From Tetrapyrgos nigripes (Eukaryota; Basidiomycota; Agaricomycetes; Agaricales; Campanellaceae), in NCBI GenBank assembly GCA_013368315.1, contig JAACJM010000080.1, forward strand, positions 124,001 to 188,000: a stretch of 64,000 bases of DNA, written 5' to 3'. Both the position numbers and the translations under genes were made by a program. Each line of letters begins with the position of its first letter. The stretch's first letter is position 1. Shown here one piece after another: positions 10,890 to 20,991 of this stretch. The notes beneath the pieces are model-generated. The model was not told the DNA's origin, ran no database searches, and saw only the letters and a program-made list of their open reading frames with translations.

Positions 10890-10979
10890 TGTGCTTTCAA
10901 TTCTTTCAGCATTTTTTTTTCTCCTTTTTCTTTCATCCTAGATTTTGAAGTGGATTCTTCACAAGTAATACATATAATA

Positions 10980-11586
10980 TCGACTATATCCCAAGATCCC
11001 TCCTTATGGTAATGAGTTTCGGAGAACCTCAACATTGCACTGAGGAAGAAGACTCCAGCAGATGGGAGCCTTCTAAGTGTTCCGCTGGCGTCTACACACT
11101 GCGTAGTGTCTCAGAGATTGGAAGGTTATAGAGGCTGCAGAGAATTGCGGGATCAGCATTTTTCAGAGTATTGATAAGCAAGACTCATACCAAGGGTAGT
11201 TATTGAAAGGGATTGGTTGGTTACAGAGGCTGGCCCAGGTGAGACCGCTATACAGCCACATCAAAAGGTAGCGGTAGTTTGTCGTTTGCGGACCTGCGGC
11301 CACGGCATATAGTCTGCATCGATGTTACTGGGCAGCTCGGCCTCGGCCCCAGAATGAGAAGAATTGCCAACATGTACGAGACAGGGCAAGACAACAGGCC
11401 GGCGCATCGCACCAGGAGAAACCTTTGAGGGGTAACCCGCCGCACTAAGTGCGTCACCTTCCACATCCGAGAATCCGATTTAGCGATGCTTCAGTAATAT
11501 CTAGATGCCATAGTTTAACATCTTTTCAGAAGCGCCATGGGGTTTGGTTGGCTGCAGGGGCTCACCAGGACACAGCGTGTTCAGTC
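10980..11586. other. Intergenic stretch, no gene seen
   Basis: No conserved frame is visible. Short open frames here lack start context, splice signals and recognisable motifs. It separates the tRNA-like elements from the next repeat unit. Confidence 0.5.
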
Positions 11587-11632
11587 ACTTCATCCTGTCG
11601 AGGAAGGAGAGAAGGAGCAAGCGAAAAAGTTC
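11587..11632 (+). repeat. Dispersed CCTGTCGAGGAAGG repeat, unit 2
   Basis: A near copy of the 3' half of the 10.57-10.64 kb repeat (CTGTCGAGGAAGGAGAGAAG, then GAGCAAGCRAA). Both are followed by a TTCA..CTTGA.T-like tail, suggesting truncated copies of one small element. Confidence 0.55.
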
Positions 11633-11839
11633 ACACTTGATTAAAAATATGTTTGGGGACAGGTAAAGTCCAGCGACGACTATGGGCTTGAAACGGCTGG
11701 GACAGCTGGGACAGCCGCACAACCTGTGATGCAGACCAATGAGAAGGAATGTCAGTACCTAGATAACGGTCAACAAATGAGGGAAGGAAGGAAAACACAC
11801 CGTATACATAGCTTCAAGCGTATACCAGTAGTATTGCCG

Positions 11840-12430
11840 CGACCCAGCACAGCTACTCAAAAGTAACTGTGCAAGTACAACTGACCCAAAGGTACAGTTG
11901 CCAGTGACCGAAAGAATTCAGGTCACTGGCTGCAGGGTGCTATGAGGCAGGATCCTGGAGGCGAAGCTGGAGGGTATGCTGTCGAGGAAGCCATTACTGT
12001 TTGGTAGGCTGTCGAGGGAGCGGTGAGAGCGAACGAGGAAGCCGTTAGGCTGTCGCTGAGCCAGAAGCCAGCCCAGAGGGACAAGGCTGGTTGCTGGACT
12101 TGGATGGAAAAGTCGGTGTGACGTGAGACATCACACACATGGCTTGGGAACTGCTGACAAAGCCTGTTCCAGACCTTTCCTTCCAAAGTTTATCTCTACC
12201 TCATCAGCGCTTCCTCGACCGCCCAATGGCTTCTTCGACAGCGCCTTCCCGTCCCTGCTCCCTTGACAGCCTACCCGGCTTCCTCAACAGCACACCTCAA
12301 GTTTTCCTACCTCAGGACCTCCAGCACTGATAGTGCCCTACAATTAGTGACTTGAATTCTTTCGGTCACTGGCAACTGTACCTTTGGGTCAGTTGTACTT
12401 GTGCAGCCACTTTTGAGTGTCTGCACTGTG
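11840..12430. repeat. Fold-back (long imperfect inverted-repeat) element, ~590 bp
   Basis: The outer arms (about 11840-11965 and 12310-12430) are reverse complements over roughly 120 bp, sharing GTACAACTGACCCAAAGG and CAGTGACCGAAAGAATTCA. Inner arms with repeated GCTGTCGAGGAAGCC words (11970-12060 versus 12215-12300, reversed) extend the palindrome. The unpaired centre is about 12065-12200. It encodes nothing recognisable. The structure suggests a MITE or fold-back transposon that could form a long hairpin. I could not define a target duplication. Confidence 0.7.
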
Positions 12431-12800
12431 TTACGGCCTTCTGTGTCTCTGTCTAGATTATCACTTATTTTACAGTGAGTTGTGTCCTCTTTCATTGGTT
12501 TTTCTTGTTACTGATATTCCTTCTCTTTTGCCTGCGATACAGTCCTACATAACTGTATCACAGGCTATTCTAAACTATGGAACGGTACCACAAGTCAACT
12601 ACCGAGGTTCGTGACAATTACCCTTTACCTGACGTTGATACTAACACTACTCGATAACCCAGGGGAGAGCTGCGGCCAGTTCATCTGCAAGACCCCTTCC
12701 TACAGCTGAAGAACTCGATAAGAACCACAACCTCCTCTTGCACTGGCAGAGCAAGGGTATGTTGCTTACTTACTTTCTTTCTTTTTTTCTTGTATTTAAC
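12431..12800. other. Spacer with no supported gene
   Basis: Pyrimidine-rich, with several possible splice-like sites. It may hold decayed 5' exons of the orphan-family pseudogene that starts at about 12812, but no frame can be followed with confidence. Confidence 0.4.
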
Positions 12801-12811
12801 ACTTATGTCCT

Positions 12812-14795
12812 GTGCAGACACAGTTTCATCCGTTACTCCCCATGATGCCTCTCTGGCTGCTGTCCTTCCTGGGGGACATTTTTTTTTTCACCACACCATA
12901 CCGCAATCTGGCTATTTACGCCGTCAGTCCCGTCATGGAGATGAAGATGCGTCGAGATTTTCGTTTCGGAGAGGATGACTATCTTCAATGGCCACAGCAA
13001 TGGTGCCTTCCCCTCTGCCACCTCGCTTGCATTCTTCGCAGGCCACCGTCGGGCCACAAGTTCGATCTCATGTGGTGGATTCCCAAACCAGAGTTCTTTG
13101 TTGAGGAACGTCGGGGTGTGGGGACCAGCTTGGGGAAACTGAAGGTGGAGAGGGCTTTGGAGCTGAGGGAATGGTCACAGAATTACGTGCTAGATGTGAT
13201 AACTTTCTTACTCACCACAGTAATCAAACCGAAATAGAACTAGCCCGACATTACTCTCAATCCCTCCATGAGCGCACCGTTCGCCTCAGTTCCCTGCTCA
13301 TGAGTCAGCGGCAGATAGGTTACACCATTGCTTCTGTGCAGCGTCTCTTCCTGGAACTGCATGCCCTGCTAGAGTATTGTGAGGTTTTCCGCCCGCGGAT
13401 GGAAGGGCAGAAAGATGGAAGCTCTGCTACAGTGCCAGCACCAGTTATCAGTGCCTACACCTCCAACCTCCAGCATGCAGAACTTCTGTTTCGTGCAGGG
13501 CTTCCGTTTTGGTTCCTCCGTCCAGTACAGGATGTTCCGTCAGTCTCTGTAGGCGAGCTAGCCAGCTTGGTCTCTGCTCGGGTTGTTTGTTGCCAGGATT
13601 CGCCGTATCCTGAGCTGGTCATCTTTCGCAGTGTTCCAGACACTCAGCGGCAGTACAACGCAATCCAGGATCACATGAACGCCGTCTTCAACACTCAATC
13701 TCCTTTTGAGTCCTCTCAGGAGAGTCGTCTTGCTATAGCAGCGCCTTCAACGACAGTTCTTCGTGGACCTGACCGTACCCTGCCAGAATGGAATCGGTCA
13801 GCCCCATGTAAGGGTTTTTATCTATATTTTCACCTTATACATCTTGACTGATTACAAAATAGATTCAAAAAAGTCCAAGAAGCCGGTCAAACCCACTGGA
13901 TGTGACAAGTGGTTACTCCCAAGTCATCCATTGTTTCCTCCATTCTCACCTCGTTGGGCTTCAGCCCTTTCCCGAGTCAACCAGGAATACCCTCCGGACC
14001 CGGTTCAGGGCGGGTTTGCTTTTCCTGATCCCATCCTCTTCGTCTCCGTCACCAAAACCGAGAAAACCTGCATTTACTGCTGGAACTACCTGCAGTTTCG
14101 TGATATCCTTCTTTTCCAAGTAACTCAACCTTCCCCCACCCTCATTCCCAATTCTATATGGCGACCACTGTTGAACGGCGACTTCATCGCTCAGGACTCT
14201 TCGACAGCTTCGTCTTCAAAGGCAGGCAAAACTGCTTCCCAGAAAGCGTCTGCCCACGAGTTCCTCGCCAACTGTCTGCTTTCTACCAGTGTCAATGTGA
14301 ACCTGGAACATCCCCCTGCGACAGTCTCATGGAGAGGCTCTTCTTTTTCTCGGCCTGCGGATATTCCAGATGCCGTTGTCCAGGAAATTATATACGAGTT
14401 GTCTCATCTTAACTTCCGTTGCGAGCTGGCTGCCCTGGATAAAGCCATCGTCTCAAAATCCCTGACTCCTGTTGAATCTCAACGTCGTTCCCAATGTCTC
14501 CATGATTGTTTCCAGGGCGCTGACATGACCAACATGCTTGTAGTGGGTTTCGACCGCTCAGATGAAGCCTCTAATTCGGAAGGCAGTTTTATTTGCATTG
14601 CGAGACGTAATGAAGGACTGGCCGAAGTTCGAAGAGCGATTTTGGGATTTGAAGGGGGCTCGGGAGAACGCATTGTTGAATGATGCTCAATTACAAAGGT
14701 TTGAAGAAGAGATCGTTCACGCCTACTTGCAGTACTTTTTTGATATCTTTGGCCGTGCCGCTGTTACTCCCCTTCGTCTTGAACTTTCAGCATGA
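12812..14795 (+). pseudogene. Agaricomycete orphan-family protein, decayed
   Basis: A long protein is spread over three frames. It starts FFTTPYRNLAIYAVSPVMEMKMRRDFRFGEDDYLQWPQQWCLPLCHLACILRRPPSG. From about 13190 it continues as HSNQTEIELARHYSQSLHERTVRLSSLLMSQRQIGYTIASVQRLFLELHALLEYCEVFRPRM...QDSPYPELVIFRSVPDTQRQYNAIQDHMNAVF. It then crosses an intron of about 50 nt near 13810-13862 into KWLLPSHPLFPPFSPRWASALSRVN...FAFPDPILFVSVTKTEKTCIYCWNYLQFRDILLFQ. Frameshifts occur near 13180 and near 14560, where a short deletion also seems likely. The C-terminus (LRDVMKDWPKFEERFWDLKG...HAYLQYFFDIFGRAAVTPLRLE) resumes in a third frame and stops at 14795. I recognise the pattern as a multicopy basidiomycete family of unknown function; 42.4-43.3 kb holds a relative. 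Confidence 0.65.
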
Positions 14796-14799
14796 CATT

Positions 14800-15161
14800 C
14801 CTCGTATACGATATGATATGTGCTTGGACTTCAGTAATTTGCCATGCCTTTTTTGTGTATCAATCTTCCTTGCTATAATACAAAAATGTTTCTATCGTGA
14901 ACTGTTCAACATGTATCACTTGCTGGGTCACTGTGAAGGTGAATTGTAATGTATTAGAACGATTTGATCTAGTCCAGGTGTGTAAAGTTTGACGTCTCTG
15001 TCAAAAAAAAAAAAGTAACTGAAATGCATATCTAGGTTTTCGTGTATCTACCAGAAAGGTACTTGAAGGCTTTTGTGTATACGGTACGTGAAGCGTCTCT
15101 AGAAGTCAAAAAGTAACTGAAAATCATTTCTAGGCTTGCGTGTATTTGCCCCAATAAATTA
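14800..15161. other. Intergenic stretch with a ~98-bp-spaced repeat
   Basis: Between converging genes. The word AAAAAGTAACTGAAA followed by TCTAGG and CGTGTAT occurs at about 15008-15045 and again at 15106-15145, an imperfect tandem duplication. A poly-A run sits at 15003-15014. No gene. Confidence 0.5.
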
Positions 15162-18079
15162 TTACTTGCCATTACCCCAATAGTTGTTGTCTTGATATGG
15201 AGGATATGCTGTGAACTGTTGGAAATTCTCCGCTGCATCAGAGAAAGAGGCTTGTCCGTTCGTGGGATATAAAGGATGTTCGCCTGAGAAATGTTCGTTG
15301 GTGGGATATGAAGGATGTTGGGTTGAAGAATAGTAGGCTGGTCCGTTGGTGGGATATCCAGGATGTGCATGATAATTCGTACTAGGATCCCCTAGATTCC
15401 CGAAAGTATCATGGAACCACTGAGACCTGGGAGGGTTAAGGCCAGAAGGATTGGTATCTGCCTGATTCCTGAAAGTCTGATCATACCACTCAGAGACGAA
15501 AGGCTCAGAAGGATTTGCAGACCCGCCGTTGTAGGCTGAAAATCCTTGATGAAAATCCTCCATCCCGTTCCCATCATCCAAGTCACCTTCCGCATCCTCA
15601 TCCAAGTCACCTTCTGCATCCTCATCCAAGTCACCTTCAGCATCCTCATCAAACTCATCTTCACCACCAAACAACACTTTGAGGTGGGCTCGACGAGCTT
15701 GATACCCTGCAATGTCAGACGGGTCAACCTCTTCATCCTTGTCATCGCCATCGTCCTCACTGTTCTGGTCTTCACTCTGCATGTCAGCATCATTGTCCTT
15801 GTCCTCCGAGTGTTTGTCAGTCAAGTCATCCATTTCCTCGTCGATATCTTGGGCGTGTATGCCATGCCATTCCTCCCCTTCCTCCTCACTCTCGTCCTCA
15901 TCTTCACTCTCGTCCTCATTTTCACTCTCGTCACTCTTGTCCTCAGTGTCAGTTTCATAGCTGTGGTCGGAGAGGAAGTCGTCAATGTCTTGATCATGAG
16001 GCATCTGAGGGCCATCACCGTCGACGTATTCAGCAGTTTCAGGGTTGAAACTGCCATTTATTCTGCCCCATTCCTCCTCATCATCATCATCACCATCATA
16101 CTCTTGCTCTCCTCTATGTCCATCACCTCCATGCATTTCAAAATCTTCGTCCTCCTGCATGTGATTGCGTCCCTCCCTGTGACGACGCCGCTTGGACTCC
16201 CGAGATGAACCAGCTCTAAATTGTGAAGGTCTATATTCCTTGTCCTCGTCCTCGTCATCCTCCTGGTCTACTTCAAACTCGTGTCGGAACTTGTCGGCAT
16301 ACAAATCTTCGCCAAAGTCTTCGCCGCTCTCCTCACCATCGTTTCTAGCCGAACGAGTTCTCTTCTGCCCTCTCTTGTCCACCCTGGCCATGAACAACGC
16401 CTCCAAATCTTCTCTATATTGTTCACGCTCCTCTGCCTCCTCATCCTTTTCGCCGCTAATCCACTCTGCGACTTCATCTGGAGTAGGGATATTGTATGCA
16501 AATTCCTTCGACCCGTAGAGAGCTTTGAACTGTTTGCTGTCTATCTCACGGGTACCCCACTTCTCGGGATTGGCCATTAGCCAGTCCACATCAACGTTGG
16601 GAGGAAAGGCTACTTCTGGCTTGTAACCATACTTAGCCCGATCCAGGACAGATAGATTGTTGAAGAAGTCTGGGTTGAAGAAGTCCAAGGGGACATCAGC
16701 GGGAAGGAAGTGTGAATGCGGAGGTAAGGGATTCTCCGGGACGATACGCTGTCGTCTGGACTCGGGTGTACCCACAATACGGCTGCCCTTCCTTCTAGCC
16801 CCAGGTGTAGGTTCTACCATACTGCCTGCTGTTCCTTGTCTTGCAATGTCCTCATCAACTTTTCGTACAAAGGCAGTCAGAAGTGGATGGTGCCCCAGAA
16901 CGTCCTTGACGATATAGTAAGGATGATTGTTGATTAGCTTGCGCTTGCCAGTCACCTCATCGATGATCGGTCCTTCGTCTTTGGACGCACAATAAGTTCC
17001 TCTGACCGCCTTGATAACCCTTTCGGAGTACCGGTGAGCAAGCAGATAGATTTCGCGCTCTTTTGCTTTCTAAACAATGAAATTTCTAGTGAGTCTATGT
17101 GCGTGTGCAACAAGAAAAGACAACGATACGCACTGCTCGCCTCCGCTTTCCGATACCATTAGTTTCCACCCGCCTCTCGAGTGCACCTGGATCTCTTGCT
17201 TCTTTCCTCGCCTTATCTCTCAGCGTTCCGAAGACGTAGTTGTCATAGGTCTTGATGAGGAAGACTTGATTGGTATATAGCTTGGAGTCGACACCAAAGC
17301 GGTTGTAACCTCCGACCATACATGCTTGCTGGAAGGAGTCGATAGCGAAGGTCTGGTGACAGTTGTTGTAGAACGAGGTGCAAGGCTCGGACCAGTCTGG
17401 GCACCACTGCTCGAACCCGTAGGAATCGTACATCGCAAAGAAGGTTCGAACACCGATTTCCTTGACTAGGGCTATATCTTTTCCAATGCTGTTACCTGTC
17501 GATCCATTGCTATAGAATTGTTGTCAGGCTTCTTGGATGCGCTGCGTCTGGATACTGTCAGGATCGCGACGATCCAAGTTTTTCACCAGTGTCGAAAAGC
17601 TGGTAGGATTGTGGAACCACTCCGCAAAATTCTTCTTAATGTGAGGAGGTGGCTGTTCGGGTGCAGTTTTCCCGTCGACAAGCCCCAACACCATGCATAT
17701 GTGGGTCTGAAAGGCGCGCTGTAGGCATGGTATATGCATGTGAGCGTTTGCCTTTTTAATGCAGAAAATTGAAACTCACTATAGTACCTCTAGCTTCTGC
17801 CAGCACCTCATCTCGGAGAATATGAATTGGGTCCTTTCTCCTGGTCCTCTTCGGTTTGGGAGTCTCAAGCGAGCTGGATGAAGTTGACTTGGAGTTTGGT
17901 TTAGGTTGCGAGCGGGATGAACTCGACTTGGAGGTCAGCTTAGGTTGCGAGCTGGATGGGGTCGAATTGGAGGTCGGCTTAGGTTGCGAGCTGGATGATG
18001 TCGACTTGGAGGTCCATTCCCAAGATTTCACTGGGTGAGAAGTGGCTCCCGTAGACGAAGGTTTCTTCCTAGATGACAT
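15162..18079 (-). CDS. 930-codon acidic protein of unknown function, one internal TGA
   Basis: Three exons (17780-18079, 17134-17718, 15162-17069) with phase-0 introns of 61 and 64 nt give 931 codons. The N-terminus is Ser/Lys/Pro-rich with a degenerate SSSSQPKPTS repeat. A conserved-looking globular part follows (RAFQTHICMVLGLVDGK...FFAMYDSYGFEQWCPDWSEPCTSFYNNCHQTFAIDSFQQACMVGGYNRFG, then RYSERVIKAVRGTYC). The long C-terminal half is very acidic, including three exact-length EDAEGDLD units from a 24-bp tandem repeat at about 15585-15660, and ends in a Tyr/Pro/Asn-rich tail. The only break is TGA at 17524-17526 (QEA-stop-QQFYSNG), where CGA would restore the frame. Either this is a very young pseudogene or the base is an error or allele. 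I do not recognise the family beyond basidiomycete hypothetical proteins. Confidence 0.6.
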
Positions 18080-18339
18080 GGGGAAGGAGTAAAGAGGTTT
18101 AAGATGAAATTAAAGATGAAAGAGCAGAGGGATTAGAGATGATAGAGAAGAGATGTTGAACTTGACAATTTGGAGGCGAAGGCTTTTATCAGTTGGGGCA
18201 AACCAAGTGGCTTGCAAGTGGTGTAAAGAGATCCAGCTTGCAGCCTCTGCCTCCGTCCTTTCTTCCCAATCCTTTGACCTCATATTTTGTGAAAGGACAA
18301 TCAAACCACTGTACCTTAGCCTTTATTCCCTTTGACAAT

Positions 18340-19182
18340 CAAGAACTTATGGAGACCGCCAAGTCTATTTATCTGATGTCCCCATTCATCATTTTATTGT
18401 TTACGGATTTGGACGAACGAACGAATACTTGCAAAACTTTACCGACCTTCTCGATGCCCAACGCTCCTGTGCATTCGAGTTGAACCAATGTCTGACAGTG
18501 AGACTAAGGTGAGTAAGGCTTTTCTTCTTTTTCTTCTTGTCTTTTCATCACCTCATCCCCACACTAACTCTTCCCAATAGGGCATACGGGAAATATTTTG
18601 GTGTTGGTGTATGCAGAGGACAGAAAGTGGTTACTCAGTTCATCTGGTGAGTAGTGCTTGTCATCGCTACAGGGGAGCTTTTTACTGAATCTTATGCAGG
18701 TGATTGTACTATCTGGGTTATAGGGCTAAAGCTGATATATACTCTCGCTTCAAGATCTAGTGCACCGAAACCTTACAGCCAGTCTACACAATTGATCCTT
18801 TCTACGAGAGCGGAGCTGGAGATCTCTTTTCTCTTGCCTGGTCACCAACCTTATCTACGTCGGATGTCAAAATACTTGTCTCCAATGGTTGGACCTGAGT
18901 AATCTACCCACTCAACCGCCAAGCGTATTGTCATCTCCTAAATGTCTACAGAGGGTAGCCTCCTCATCTAATCCCGACTCTGGAACAGTCATTCTGACAA
19001 CTGCAGCATTGAGAAAGGCACACAAGTTTTTTGACAGTTACCCTTTACATGGCGATGACCAACCGTTTGTTGATGTTGCATCTCGATTGTATACGCTGCA
19101 TGAACCCTTTGAAGGAGAAGTTGCGGTCATTAACTTCTGGTTCCGGTGTAATGAGTTCCTCACTAGGCGTGGGATGAATTGA
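18340..19182 (+). pseudogene. Unidentified gene fragment with splice sites
   Basis: A frame reading HHFIVYGFGRTNEYLQNFTDLLDAQRSCAFELNQCLTVRLR joins over an intron (18510-18582, GTGAGT..CAATAG) to AYGKYFGVGVCRGQKVVTQFIW. A second intron (about 18646-18699) leads to a frame with LKADIYSRFKI, then CTETLQPVYTIDPFYESGAGDLFSLAWSPTLSTSDVKILVSNGWT and VIYPLNRQAYCHLLNVY. Several in-frame stops (after FKI and after NGWT, TGA) interrupt it. The last part, SSSNPDSGTVILTTAALRKAHKFFDSYPLHGDDQPFVDVASRLYTLHEPFEG, is open to 19182. It clearly derives from a spliced gene, but I cannot name the family. Confidence 0.45.
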
Positions 19183-19261
19183 AGGTAACTGGGGTCGTGA
19201 CAAAGGAGAGCTGATGATAGGATGACGATGGATCGGGGGAAGAAATGACGGCTTGGGTAAC

Positions 19262-20450
19262 AAAGATTGAGAGTGCTGTTGAATGATGCCGAACGTGCAC
19301 GCTCATTTACGCTATTTGGTTGCGCTGTGGCTTTGAAAGTCGAATTGACACTCCCAGGTTTCACGGGGAAAGGAGGAAATCCGTCAAAATCGAAAAGGGA
19401 CACCCTCTGCCTGCATTCTGCATAGTGGTCATCACCAGTAGCATTGTCATCCAACTCTTCATGCTGGTACTGGTGTATGAAATCGGCAGTTAGACCAAAC
19501 AAACCCGAGTCTGATTCCTCAGAGTCACTGATGCGGCCCTCGTAAGCCTCGTCATCTTCGTCATCGTCAAAAGCAGATTTTGGCTTAGGAGGAAAGACAA
19601 AGACGGGGGTAACAGGAGAGGTAGCAGGCCCTTTGATAGGGTTGGGGTCGTAATATGCTTGGGAGATGTGGATGGCGTCTCAGCCTGCGATGGAGAGACT
19701 CGTAGAGGAAGAGGCAGCACTATAAGCTCGAGATTGTAGCGAAGAGGTAGATGCTGATGAAGAAGAGACGGGATGTTGGTCACGACCAGTCGTATGGATA
19801 TGGGCAAGTGGAGGAGGAGAAGGAAGGATTGTATCAAAATTGGTGGTGATAGTGGTAGCTTTTGTGTTGGAAAAGGACCCTCTAGTACGTGGACGGCCTC
19901 GACAGCTTGAACTTGCGAGGCTGCCTTAGGTCTCCGAAAATATAAACCCCTAAGCATATACCATTCAAATCAGCAAGGTTATGCCTAGCCAGAGTCCAGG
20001 TAGAGAAGTTAGTCTTAGCCAGCGTGATTGACCCATTGACAGGTTGTACACAATTGGCAGCAATGCCCCAACGAGACAGCAAAATGTCCCAGCAATCAGT
20101 CCACACAGGACGCGATTATTCCCTACGTTGTTGAATTGTGCAGAGACAAAACGCGATAGACTCTCTTTGAGCCTTTTTTGGGTTTCGATGGCAAGTTGAT
20201 CGAATATCGCGGGGTCGGGATGAGGAGAAATGTTGGAGGTGTGAAAGGGTGCTAGCATGTCTGAGGGAAAGTCGAGCTCGTAGGTGGATCTCGGGGTTAG
20301 GAAGGTTTGTTTTGCGTGAGCGTAGAACATGGCTGATTGAGAGGAGCTTTGAGGGATCCAGCCGGCACCAAAATGGCGTGTTTTGAAGGGCGTCAATGTC
20401 CTTTCTCTTTCTCTTATTGGGTCCGCGCAGCTGCACTCCAATGACTAGAT
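19262..20450 (-). pseudogene. RGS-domain (regulator of G-protein signalling)-like protein, C-terminal relic
   Basis: The minus strand reads FKTRHFGAGW...SQSAMFYAHAKQTFLTPRSTYELDFPSDMLAPFHTSN, then AIETQKRLKESLSRFVSAQFNNVGNNRVLCGLIAGTFCCLVGALLPIVYNLSMGQSRWLRLTSLPGLWLGITLL, then (after a one-base frame change near 19985) GICLGVYIFGDLRQPRKFKLSRP. The order of AKQTFLTP, the RGS-like helix, two membrane segments and FGDLRQ.RKFELSRP is what I know from fungal membrane-linked RGS proteins. A Ser-rich tail follows in another frame (TILPSPPPLAHIHTTGRDQHPVSSSSAS..., ...AYYDPNPIKGPATSPVTPVFVF) with one more TGA, ending in FDFDGFPPFP near 19360. At least two frameshifts and a stop make it non-functional. 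The N-terminal half of the RGS domain is absent. Confidence 0.6.
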
Positions 20451-20699
20451 CCAACCCCCAACCCTTCTCCCCCGCCTTCACCCAAGAACTCATGCTCACG
20501 AAAATGGTTTCTCTGAATCGCAGCCAAACCAAACCAACTGAATGACTCGGAGCATCTTCTGACGAGGGGAAAGGATGGCTTTCGGTGGGGATTGGGACCA
20601 GGGACAATAACGTTATGATATCTTCGTTGGGATTTGGATGTAGAGGTGATGGTGAAGAAGGGTGTGATGACGACCTCGCTTCAGAGTTAGGTAGGAGGC

Positions 20700-20990
20700 G
20701 GTGAAGGTCTGGCTGGCTAGGTATTTCCATGACTTCCCAGCTACACGGTCTCCGAATATACGCCCCGAGGGCATGATGGCGAACAAAAGCGTGGCAGAGA
20801 CAGAGATGAAAAACTGAACGATTCCGAGGATGAGGGCAAGCTGGCCATCAGAGCCGTTGACCACAGCGGTAGCGATGTAGAAAGTGGGTCCACATGTAAG
20901 GCCGAGAGTGATGAGAAGGAAGACGAGTCGACGAGTAAGATGAGATGTATCATTCCAGGTGGTAGGGATGTAGGAGAATTCCATGAGGGT
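20700..20990 (-). pseudogene. Beta-1,3-glucan synthase (FKS-type) internal fragment
   Basis: One open frame reads EFSYIPTTWNDTSHLTRRLVFLLITLGLTCGPTFYIATAV...LALILGIVQFFISVSATLLFAIMPSGRIFGDRVAGKSWKYLASQTFTASY. This is the highly conserved membrane stretch in the C-terminal half of Fks/GSC proteins, which polymerise cell-wall beta-1,3-glucan. Only about 95 of the expected ~1,750 residues are present. The fragment starts exactly where the right TIR ends (20991/20992) and dissolves into unrelated sequence near 20700, so it is a captured piece. A Trp in GKSWKYLASQ replaces the expected Arg. Confidence 0.7.
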
Positions 20991-20991
20991 T

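Noticed and set aside
15546..16518. Plus-strand Ser- and Val/Leu-rich frames opposite the acidic protein gene
   Set aside because: They are shadows of Glu/Asp codons read backward and have no start or splice context.
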